A DNA stretch of 6,160 bases from Gammaproteobacteria bacterium (GCA_030830945.1 JAURLY010000187.1:1-6160), one strand, 5' to 3'. Shown: positions 1 to 6,061, numbered from the stretch's first letter. Numbers and translations are program-made. Notes: generated by a model from the sequence alone, not told the origin.

Positions 1-823
1 ATCTCTCGTAAACGGTGAACTCTCTATTTGCATAGCCATCTAAAATCCATTCAGGGAATAAAGCCGTGTACAGAAGAACCAAGGCTGCCGGAAAAATAAT
101 CCCTATACCAAAAAAGCCATATATGAAGCGCTTTTCCACAACACTTCTTATAGAAAATCGAAAAAGAAATCCTTCAATGGCAACAATATATAGAGCGGTA
201 AGTGCGGCATTCTCCTTGGAAAAAATTCCGAGAATGATCGCCGCTGCCATAGCTACCATATAACCCAAATACTTAGTATCACCCTGGATTAAAGCTATTC
301 TCGTCTTTAGATACATAATCATTGCAATTAACGAGAAAGTTGCTGACAACATGGTCATGCGTTGAACTATGTAAAGTACTGTACTGACATGTAGCGGATG
401 CAGCGCCCATAACGCGGCTACCACAAGTGCAAATTTTCTTGCGTCAGGCTTGAAAAATGAGAGTTCGCTATTAGCGGTATATAGTCGAACAATGCGCTCT
501 ACCAAATGGTATACAAGTGCACTGTTAAAAACGTGAATGAGGATATTTGTCCACTTAAACCAGTAAGGATCCAACTGACCGGAAAAATAATAATTAAGTG
601 CGAAAGTTACGACTGAAACTGGCCGTTTAAGAATGCCGGAATTCCCTGAGAGCGCGGCTTCTTTAATTGCCACCAGAGTCAATTCATCGAGATGTAATGC
701 GGGGACATTGATGATATTGGATATGTCATCAAACAGGAATGAGCCGGGTACACCTGCCGAATAACAGAAAACTATTGCTGCACAAACCACAACATATGCC
801 AGGATTATTACTTGTCCCCGCAT
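1..823 (-). CDS. Polytopic GT-C/TMTC-like membrane protein, putative pilin glycosyltransferase (partial)
   Basis: The reading frame starts at ATG 823 and stays open for 274 codons to the left edge, so the 3' part is missing. A good Shine-Dalgarno (GGAGG, 832-836) lies 8 bases before the ATG. Visible features: a hydrophobic segment at residues 5-25; an FDD motif at 31-33 in the first external loop, the place where GT-C enzymes carry their acidic catalytic motif; an RP at 67-68 before 'SVVTFALNY'; 'NILIHVFNSALVYHLV' at 93-108; the segment 'LWALHPLHVSTVLY' at 139-151 followed by 'QRMTMLSATF'; then hydrophobic stretches at about 157-172, 187-203, 207-222 and 234-256. The FDD ... HPLH ... LSA pattern resembles bacterial TMTC/PMT-like proteins, many of which end in TPR repeats; any such tail would lie outside the window. 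Its place directly downstream of pilA on the same strand suggests pilin O-glycosylation, as with TfpW-type enzymes. The membrane-protein call is firm, the GT-C assignment is from recalled motifs, and the pilin substrate is inference. Confidence 0.72.
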   Translation of the reverse strand, partial: MRGQVIILAYVVVCAAIVFCYSAGVPGSFLFDDISNIINVPALHLDELTLVAIKEAALSGNSGILKRPVSVVTFALNYYFSGQLDPYWFKWTNILIHVFNSALVYHLVERIVRLYTANSELSFFKPDARKFALVVAALWALHPLHVSTVLYIVQRMTMLSATFSLIAMIMYLKTRIALIQGDTKYLGYMVAMAAAIILGIFSKENAALTALYIVAIEGFLFRFSIRSVVEKRFIYGFFGIGIIFPAALVLLYTALFPEWILDGYANREFTVYER

Positions 824-856
824 ATAGCTCGCCTCCCCTTTGCTCTTCCAGAAATA

Positions 857-883
857 AAAAAGCCCTGCAGCGCAGGGCTTTTT
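857..883 (-). terminator. Rho-independent terminator of pilA (structurally bidirectional)
   Basis: A perfect 7-bp GC-rich stem (GCCCTGC at 862-868 pairing with GCAGGGC at 872-878) has a 3-base loop and is extended by A:T pairs on both sides (857-861 with 879-883). On the minus strand it is followed by a run of T, as expected of an intrinsic terminator, 21 bases after the pilA stop codon. The A run on the other side means it could also stop plus-strand transcription. It lies between pilA and the downstream glycosyltransferase-like gene, whose start codon is only about 33 bases further on. Confidence 0.9.
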
Positions 884-903
884 AAAACAATGCTAATTAA
901 GAA

Positions 904-1323
904 TTAACAAAGTCCAGCTGCCTGGCAAGTACCACTTTCTACCCAGGTCAAAGCACTCGTAGTTGTATTAAGCGTCGGGGTCAAAATAAATGTTTCACCA
1001 TCAACTGCAGCAACACCAGTAGCGGTGATAGCAGCTGTATTAGCAGCTATTGCTACGTCTGAAACATATTGACCTGCTTCCGCAGATGCCATTTGGTAAC
1101 CGATTTCTCCGGCAGTATCACATGCAGCAAGAGTTCCCTCTGTAGCAACACATACAGTCACAGCAGTTTTTACTGCGGCAACGGCGGTAGTTACTTCAGC
1201 AAACTTCGCTTTTTTGGTGTAATTCTGATACGCGGGGAGCGCTACTGCGGCAAGAATACCGATAATAGCAACCACGATCATCAATTCGATCAGGGTAAAA
1301 CCCTTTTGGTTTTGCTTTTGCAT
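904..1323 (-). CDS. pilA: Type IV major pilin PilA (class IVa prepilin)
   Basis: This is the structural subunit of the type IV pilus, made as an inner-membrane prepilin and polymerised into the fibre. The 139-residue length is typical of class IVa pilins. The short basic leader MQKQNQKG is cut after Gly8, leaving Phe9 as the N-methylated mature residue 1 and Glu13 as the conserved Glu5. Residues 9-30 (FTLIELMIVVAIIGILAAVALP) form the classic hydrophobic assembly helix with Pro22 of the mature chain, followed by 'AYQNYTKKAK'. Four cysteines are present (58, 68, 133, 139). The 133/139 pair would close a very short C-terminal loop, and Cys139 is the last residue; 58/68 may form a second disulfide. 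A Thr-rich patch (about residues 115-126) could carry O-glycans. The ATG at 1323 has the Shine-Dalgarno AAGAGGA (1332-1338) 8 bases upstream. Transcription probably starts near 1376 from a sigma-54 promoter. The gene is divergent from pilBCD, as in Pseudomonas, and PilD is its expected processing enzyme. Confidence 0.97.
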   Translation of the reverse strand: MQKQNQKGFTLIELMIVVAIIGILAAVALPAYQNYTKKAKFAEVTTAVAAVKTAVTVCVATEGTLAACDTAGEIGYQMASAEAGQYVSDVAIAANTAAITATGVAAVDGETFILTPTLNTTTSALTWVESGTCQAAGLC

Positions 1324-1387
1324 GACTTAAGTCCTCTTATTTAGATATTGCAAATCTTTCGCCGTAAAAACAGCATATTATTTACTC

Positions 1388-1403
1388 GCAATTAGCATGC
1401 CAA
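1388..1403 (-). promoter_or_regulatory. Sigma-54 (RpoN) -24/-12 promoter of pilA
   Basis: Read on the minus strand, 1403 to 1388 is TTGGCATGCTAATTGC. It has the invariant GG (1401-1400) and GC (1389-1388) separated by exactly 10 bases, and is close to the TGGCAC-N5-TTGC consensus. Transcription would start near 1376, giving a pilA leader of about 53 bases. RpoN control of pilA is established in Pseudomonas, where it needs the PilS/PilR two-component system. The pilS and pilR genes are not in this window. Confidence 0.85.
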
Positions 1404-1412
1404 CGTTATCGG

Positions 1413-1433
1413 CATAAATAGGCCCTATTTATG
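1413..1433. repeat. Perfect 21-bp palindrome (10-1-10) upstream of the pilA promoter
   Basis: The left arm CATAAATAGG (1413-1422) and right arm CCTATTTATG (1424-1433) are exact reverse complements around a single central C at 1423. The centre lies about 47 bases upstream of the predicted pilA start, between the -24 element and the TGTC half-sites. It is outside the predicted transcripts of both pilA (start about 1376, leftward) and pilB (start about 1551, rightward), so a DNA-level operator for a dimeric protein is likelier than an RNA hairpin. I do not recognise it as the site of a known regulator. Confidence 0.75.
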
Positions 1434-1457
1434 TGAAGAAATTCAATCTTTTTCGAC

Positions 1458-1510
1458 GACAATATTAAACACAGCGCCAAGACTGACAAAATTTGTCACT
1501 TTAGCGGACA
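1458..1510 (-). promoter_or_regulatory. Candidate PilR enhancer region (TGTC half-sites)
   Basis: TGTC half-sites occur at 1458-1461, 1485-1488 and 1507-1510 on the minus strand and at 1494-1497 on the plus strand. They lie about 80 to 135 bases upstream of the predicted pilA start. In Pseudomonas aeruginosa PilR binds a cluster of (C/G)TGTC repeats at a similar distance. A four-base motif is common by chance in AT-rich DNA; the clustering, position and partner sigma-54 promoter are what support this call. Confidence 0.5.
1484..1498. repeat. 15-bp perfect palindrome TGACAAA-N-TTTGTCA
   Basis: The exact inverted repeat TGACAAAATTTGTCA has 7-base arms around one central base. Each arm contains a TGTC half-site, so it could be a symmetric PilR dimer site or an operator for another dimeric regulator. 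It is about 108 to 122 bases upstream of the predicted pilA start and 17 bases before the -35-like element of the pilB promoter, so it could act on either gene. Confidence 0.6.
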
Positions 1511-1514
1511 ATTT

Positions 1515-1544
1515 TTGACCAAATAGCGTCCTGCATCCTAAATA
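1515..1544 (+). promoter_or_regulatory. Possible sigma-70 promoter of pilB-pilC-pilD-coaE
   Basis: TTGACC (1515-1520) matches five of six bases of the -35 consensus. TAAATA (1539-1544), after an 18-base spacer, is a poor -10 match. Transcription would begin near 1551, leaving a leader of about 69 bases before pilB. The leader holds a small inverted repeat, ACCTG-TG-CAGGT (1564-1575). No better promoter is apparent in front of pilB. Confidence 0.4.
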
Positions 1545-1619
1545 TGCTTCATCGTATGCGTTTACCTGTGCAGGTTTTCAGGATAGATTACGCGATGGAG
1601 AGATTCACGAGACATTATC

Positions 1620-3350
1620 ATGGCTAGTGCAAATGCAGCGGTTAGCTTGGCAATCCAACGACGACTGACTGATACAGGTGGCATGACCGCGGAAACCATT
1701 GAGCTTGCTATTGAACAAAGCAAGGAGAATGGCAAGCCATTCTTTGAGCACTTGGTAGAGGAAAATTTTATCACCAGCGGAAAACTCGCCCAGATTTTTT
1801 CACTGGAGTACTCCATACCAATCTACGATGTGGAACAACACAACCTGGAGCTTAGCCCTCAGGAAGTCGTTGACGCCAAGCTGGTAAAAAAGCACAACCT
1901 TCTTCCCCTTTCACAGCGTGGCAATAAATTATATGTCGCGATAAGCAACCCCACCGACCACCAGGCACTGACGGATGTCCGGTTCCAAACCGGACTGAGC
2001 ATTGAACCTGTTGTTGCCGATGCCAAGCAGCTTGCCAACGTTATTGAGCGATTTTTTAAATCCCAGAAAGACGACATTAACGACTCCCTTGATGGAGATG
2101 ATGGTGAACTTGGCGACATTGATATAGAGGCGGTCGATGAGGATCCAGGCAAGGATGAAGGCCCGGTAGGCGGAGGCGATGAAGCCCCCATTGTGAAATT
2201 CGTTAACAAAGTATTGATAGATACCATTCGTAATGGGGCATCGGATATCCATTTTGAGCCCTATGAAAAATCCTATCGGGTAAGAGCAAGGATTGACGGT
2301 GTTCTTTCCGAAGTGACGCGACCGCCTGTAAAACTTGGCCCACGACTGGCTGCTCGCTTGAAAGTGATGTCAAAAATGGACATTTCGGAGCGGCGAAAAC
2401 CGCAAGACGGACGTATAAAGTTAAAGCTATCCAAGGACAAATCTATCGATTTTCGGGTAAACACCCTTCCCACTATTTACGGTGAAAAAGTCGTACTCCG
2501 TATTCTCGATCCCACATCTGCACAGATGGGTATTGAAGCGCTTGGATATGAAGACCATCAGAGAGAGCTATACATGGATGCCCTGCATCAACCGCAAGGC
2601 ATGATCCTGATCACCGGCCCAACGGGTAGTGGTAAAACAGTTTCACTTTATACCGGGCTGAACATCCTGAATACCGAAGAGACAAACATCTCCACTGCCG
2701 AGGATCCTGTTGAGATTAATCTGGAAGGGATAAACCAGGTTCACGTTGATGCCAAGGTTGGACTTACATTTGCTGAGGCTCTTAGATCCTTCCTGCGTCA
2801 GGATCCTGATATCGTGATGGTTGGTGAGATTCGGGATCTGGAAACTGCTGAGATTGCCATCAAGGCAGCCCAGACGGGTCACTTGGTTCTTTCCACGCTT
2901 CACACAAATAGTGCTCCTGAAACCCTAACCCGGCTTTTAAACATGGGGGTACCTGCTTTCAGCGTCGCCTCATCATGCAGCCTGATCATTGCCCAGCGTC
3001 TGGGGCGTCGTCTGTGTTCGGCTTGTAAAAAACCGGCGGATATACCCGAAAAAGTGCTCAAGGAAGAAGGGCTTCTGGATTGTGGCATTCCCAAGGACGA
3101 AGTTCAGGTCATGGAGCCTGTGGGCTGTTCTGAATGCAAGGGAAAAGGGCAAAAGGGTCGTACCGGTATATATGAAGTGATGAAAATTACCCCTGAGATT
3201 GCCAAATTGATCATGGAAGGGGGTAATTCTATTGAAATTGCGAAGTTATCCGCTTCACAGGGTTTCAATAGCCTGCGAAGATCCGCACTTAGAAAAGTAG
3301 CAATGGGCGAAATCAGCCTCGCAGAAGCTAGAAGGGTAACTACAGACTAA
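1620..3350 (+). CDS. pilB: Type IV pilus extension ATPase PilB
   Basis: This cytoplasmic hexameric secretion-type ATPase powers pilus extension by driving PilC. At 576 residues it is close to the usual 560-575. Domain order: N-terminal MshEN/T2SSE_N-like region (about 10-150), an Asp/Glu/Gly-rich linker (about 151-190), then the ATPase core. Visible motifs are Walker A GPTGSGKT (333-340), the Asp box TAEDPVE (359-365), Walker B DPDIVMVGEIRD (395-406), the His box TGHLVLSTLHTN (419-430) and a zinc-binding tetracysteine (C466, C469, C503, C506), which is typical of PilB/GspE and not of the retraction ATPase PilT. 'SDIHFEPYEKSYRVRARIDG' (208-227) is the conserved N2 strand region. The ATG at 1620 has only a weak GAGA (1609-1612) at 7 bases; another ATG at 1595 is out of frame. 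It is the first gene of the operon, divergent from pilA, and pilC begins 5 bases after its stop. Confidence 0.97.
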   Translation: MASANAAVSLAIQRRLTDTGGMTAETIELAIEQSKENGKPFFEHLVEENFITSGKLAQIFSLEYSIPIYDVEQHNLELSPQEVVDAKLVKKHNLLPLSQRGNKLYVAISNPTDHQALTDVRFQTGLSIEPVVADAKQLANVIERFFKSQKDDINDSLDGDDGELGDIDIEAVDEDPGKDEGPVGGGDEAPIVKFVNKVLIDTIRNGASDIHFEPYEKSYRVRARIDGVLSEVTRPPVKLGPRLAARLKVMSKMDISERRKPQDGRIKLKLSKDKSIDFRVNTLPTIYGEKVVLRILDPTSAQMGIEALGYEDHQRELYMDALHQPQGMILITGPTGSGKTVSLYTGLNILNTEETNISTAEDPVEINLEGINQVHVDAKVGLTFAEALRSFLRQDPDIVMVGEIRDLETAEIAIKAAQTGHLVLSTLHTNSAPETLTRLLNMGVPAFSVASSCSLIIAQRLGRRLCSACKKPADIPEKVLKEEGLLDCGIPKDEVQVMEPVGCSECKGKGQKGRTGIYEVMKITPEIAKLIMEGGNSIEIAKLSASQGFNSLRRSALRKVAMGEISLAEARRVTTD

Positions 3351-3355
3351 CTACT

Positions 3356-4564
3356 ATGGCCGCCAAAGAAATTACCTACGTCTGGAAAGGCACCAAGAAA
3401 GGACAAAAAGCCCAAGGAGAAGTCACCGGGGACAACCCGACGATACTCAAGACCCAGCTCAGACGTCAAGGTGTTGTCGTCACTAATTTCAAACGCAAGC
3501 CCCAGCCGCTTTTTGGTGGAGGCGGAAAGAAAATCACTAATGCTGACATTGCTATTTTCACACGCCAGATGGCCACTATGCTGCGAGCGGGTGTTCCGCT
3601 TGTTCAAGCCCTGGGCATGGTAGCTGAAGGGCTCAAACATCCAAATCTAGAGAAGCTGGTTAAGGAAATTGAGGAGGAAGTCGCTTCGGGAACCCCCTTT
3701 GCTTCGGCGCTCGTAAAACACCCAGAATATTTTGACAACCTTTACTGCAGCCTTATCGAAGCAGGCGAGCAGGCAGGCGCACTAGAGACACTTTTAGCCA
3801 GGGTGGCAACCTACAAGGAAAAAGCGGAAGAACTTAAGAAAAAAATCAAGAAAGCTCTTTCCTATCCTATTGCTGTGCTAGTTATTGCCTGTATATGTAC
3901 TGGCATTTTGCTGGTAAAAGTAGTCCCTCAATTTGCCACAACTTTTAGTAGTTTTGGTGCCGAACTTCCCGCATTCACCCTTTTTGTATTAGGAATTTCA
4001 GAATCTTTACAAGCTACCTGGTATCTCTATGTCGCTGGCGTTTTTGGATTAGGGTTTATGCATAAACAGTTAACCATTAAGTCCAAAAAGTACGTTGCCT
4101 TAATGGATGGAAACATAATTAAGATGCCTGTAATTGGAGATATTCTCTATAACGGGGTTATCGCCCGATTTGCCCGAACACTTTCAACAACCTTTGCCGC
4201 TGGTGTGCCTTTGGTTGAAGCTCTCGATAGTGTCGCAGGCGCTGCAGGCAATGTTATTTATGAGAACGGTATAAACAAAATCCAGGAAGATGTTACCGGA
4301 GGTACGCCACTGAATGTCGCTATGAGAAGTTCTGGCTTGTTTCCACCTTTAGCGCTCCAAATGACCTCCATCGGCGAGGAATCCGGGGCACTAGACGATA
4401 TGTTAGAACGAGTAGCCACTCACTATGAGGGCGCTGTAGATGATGCCGTTGACAATCTCACGGCCATGCTAGAGCCGTTTATTATGTCCGTGCTGGCTGT
4501 GTTGGTTGGTGGGATACTTATTGCCATGTATCTGCCTATCTTCCAGCTCGGCGCAGTAATGTAG
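3356..4564 (+). CDS. pilC: Type IV pilus inner-membrane platform protein PilC
   Basis: This GspF-family polytopic protein couples the PilB motor to pilin assembly in the inner membrane. Its 402 residues match the family (about 400). It has two copies of the T2SSF domain: 'RQMATMLRAGVPLVQAL' (70-86) is echoed by 'RTLSTTFAAGVPLVEAL' (274-290), and 'EAGEQAGALETLLARVATY' (135-153) by 'SIGEESGALDDMLERVATHY' (338-357). Predicted membrane segments lie at about 171-190, 207-236 and 374-394. The N-terminus (KEITYVWKGTKKGQKAQGEV) fits the soluble PilC N-terminal strand region. The ATG follows the pilB stop by 5 bases and has no properly spaced Shine-Dalgarno (nearest AAGGG ends about 19 bases upstream), which suggests translational coupling to pilB. 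Confidence 0.97.
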   Translation: MAAKEITYVWKGTKKGQKAQGEVTGDNPTILKTQLRRQGVVVTNFKRKPQPLFGGGGKKITNADIAIFTRQMATMLRAGVPLVQALGMVAEGLKHPNLEKLVKEIEEEVASGTPFASALVKHPEYFDNLYCSLIEAGEQAGALETLLARVATYKEKAEELKKKIKKALSYPIAVLVIACICTGILLVKVVPQFATTFSSFGAELPAFTLFVLGISESLQATWYLYVAGVFGLGFMHKQLTIKSKKYVALMDGNIIKMPVIGDILYNGVIARFARTLSTTFAAGVPLVEALDSVAGAAGNVIYENGINKIQEDVTGGTPLNVAMRSSGLFPPLALQMTSIGEESGALDDMLERVATHYEGAVDDAVDNLTAMLEPFIMSVLAVLVGGILIAMYLPIFQLGAVM

Positions 4565-4583
4565 CCTCAGACCCATTTATATT

Positions 4584-5447
4584 ATGCATTTACTCCTAGA
4601 AGGTTGGCCTCTCTGTGTGCTGACGGTTATTTTTGGGCTTCTTATGGGTAGCTTTTTAAACGTCGTAATTCACCGCACGCCTATTTCTCTGGACAAAAAA
4701 TGGCGCGCTGAGTGCTACGATTATTTGGAGATCACACCTCCTCAAGATAACTCAGCGCACTATTCCATCGTTTGGCCGGGTTCTCACTGCCCAAGCTGTG
4801 AGACACCCATCCACGCATGGCAAAATATTCCGGTTATTAGCTACCTGATCCTTGGTGGAAAATGTTCCAGCTGCAAAACAGCCATAAGTATTCGCTACCC
4901 GATATTTGAAATCCTTACTGCCGCTTTCACCTTGCTTGTGGTCATTAAATTTGGTCTTGGTTGGCAATGTCTGGGCGCACTGATCTTTACCTGGTCCCTT
5001 ATTGCTTTGACAGGTATTGATCTTGATACCCAACTGCTTCCCGATGGAATTTGCCTACCACTTCTCTGGCTTGGATTGATTGCCAACTCATTTGGCGCTT
5101 ATACCGACATCCAGTCGGCTCTTTGGGGGGCAATTGTTGGCTATATGAGTCTCTGGACGGTCTTTTGGGCTTTTAAACTGGCTACAGGTAAAGAAGGAAT
5201 GGGTTTTGGTGATTTCAAGCTGTTGGCCGCGCTGGGCGCATGGATGGGCTGGCAATCCTTGCCAATGATCATATTGGTTTCTTCCGCCTCAGGGGTTCTG
5301 GTCGCTGTGCTAATGATGATTTTCTTTGCCCACGATCGCAGAGTCCCCATAGCCTTTGGGCCATATCTTGCCCTCGGAGGCTGGCTTGCCTTTATGTATG
5401 GACCTGAGATTTCTGCAGCTGCACCAATGCTTTTCCCCATGGGTTAA
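4584..5447 (+). CDS. pilD: Prepilin peptidase / N-methyltransferase PilD
   Basis: This bifunctional aspartyl protease of the inner membrane removes the type IV prepilin leader after Gly and methylates the new N-terminus. It would act on PilA here, on minor pilins, and on type II secretion pseudopilins if the cell has them. It has 287 residues, as is usual for PilD. The N-terminal 'GLLMGSFLNVVIHR' (18-31) and the two Cys pairs CPSC (69-72) and CSSC (94-97) mark the cytoplasmic zinc-binding domain of bifunctional enzymes. The catalytic aspartates lie in 'GIDLDTQLLPD' (144-154) and 'GFGD' (207-210, D210). Several hydrophobic segments follow, at about 107-125, 130-146, 155-172, 181-198 and 225-248. 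It begins 19 bases after pilC. No Shine-Dalgarno is seen before ATG 4584, but the N-terminal sequence fits the family, so I keep this start. Confidence 0.96.
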   Translation: MHLLLEGWPLCVLTVIFGLLMGSFLNVVIHRTPISLDKKWRAECYDYLEITPPQDNSAHYSIVWPGSHCPSCETPIHAWQNIPVISYLILGGKCSSCKTAISIRYPIFEILTAAFTLLVVIKFGLGWQCLGALIFTWSLIALTGIDLDTQLLPDGICLPLLWLGLIANSFGAYTDIQSALWGAIVGYMSLWTVFWAFKLATGKEGMGFGDFKLLAALGAWMGWQSLPMIILVSSASGVLVAVLMMIFFAHDRRVPIAFGPYLALGGWLAFMYGPEISAAAPMLFPMG

Positions 5448-5452
5448 TCGCA

Positions 5453-6061
5453 ATGCTCCGCATTGGTCTGACTGGCGGTATAGGAAGCGGAAAAAGTAGT
5501 GCGGCATCTTTCTTTGTTGATCAGGGCGTTACTGTCATAGATCTCGACCAGATCGCCAGAAAAATTGTCGCTCAAGGCTCTCCCGCACTGACACAAATTC
5601 TGAAGCGTTATGGTGATCAAATCCTGGACAGCAAAGGGCATCTGGACCGACAAAAACTGGCCGAAATTATCTTTCTGGAAGCGGGTGAGAAAAAGTGGCT
5701 GGAAGATTTACTTCATCCGCTGATACGCGAAGAACAACATAGGCAAGTGGATACAGCAAAGTCCAGCTATGTTGTTATTGAGATTCCCCTTCTCGTTGAA
5801 AACCAGCTTTCATCAACGGTTGATAGGGTATTGCTGATTGATTGTTCGGAAAACCTCCAGAAGGAACGAGCACTAAGTCGAGGAAATCAGTCAGAACAGC
5901 AAATAGACCGAATCATCGAGGCACAGGCAACTCGCGAACAACGTCAAAAAATTGCAGATGACATTGTCTTAAATGATGGATCTATGAAGGCAATGCAAAA
6001 CCAGTTGGAGAAGCTGCATCAAGACTATTTAAATTTAGCCGGCACCCAAAAAACTAGATAG
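5453..6061 (+). CDS. coaE: Dephospho-CoA kinase CoaE
   Basis: This enzyme phosphorylates the 3'-hydroxyl of dephospho-CoA with ATP, the last step of coenzyme A synthesis, in the cytoplasm. At 202 residues it matches the family (about 200). Visible motifs: the P-loop GGIGSGKS (8-15), 'VIDLDQIAR' (28-36; usually IDAD), 'LHPLI' (87-91), 'VVIEIPLLVE' (107-116), 'RIIEAQATREQR' (153-164) of the lid, and 'ADDIVLNDG' (168-176) near the C-terminus. The gene starts 5 bases after the pilD stop, with at best a GGG (5441-5443) as ribosome-binding site, so translation is probably coupled to pilD. pilD-coaE adjacency is common in gammaproteobacteria. The yacG gene often found just after coaE is absent here. 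The last 8 bases overlap the convergent mutT-like gene. Confidence 0.97.
   Translation: MLRIGLTGGIGSGKSSAASFFVDQGVTVIDLDQIARKIVAQGSPALTQILKRYGDQILDSKGHLDRQKLAEIIFLEAGEKKWLEDLLHPLIREEQHRQVDTAKSSYVVIEIPLLVENQLSSTVDRVLLIDCSENLQKERALSRGNQSEQQIDRIIEAQATREQRQKIADDIVLNDGSMKAMQNQLEKLHQDYLNLAGTQKTR

Noticed and set aside
66..263. Plus-strand 65-codon open frame
   Set aside because: It lies antisense to the long membrane-protein frame on the minus strand, has no family resemblance and no convincing ribosome-binding site.
1069..1344. Plus-strand 91-codon open frame antisense to pilA
   Set aside because: It is the mirror of the pilA coding sequence; its protein is Ser/Cys-rich and resembles no known family.
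1441..1453. Possible IHF site near the pilA promoter
   Set aside because: The match to WATCAANNNNTTR has at least two mismatches at conserved positions.
1564..1575. Small inverted repeat ACCTG-TG-CAGGT in the pilB leader
   Set aside because: Five-base arms with a two-base loop are too small to fold stably and are expected by chance; it is noted only within the promoter entry.
1859..2252. Minus-strand frames of 107 and 122 codons inside pilB
   Set aside because: They are antisense to an intact, motif-complete pilB and overlap each other; both look like shadows of its codon pattern.
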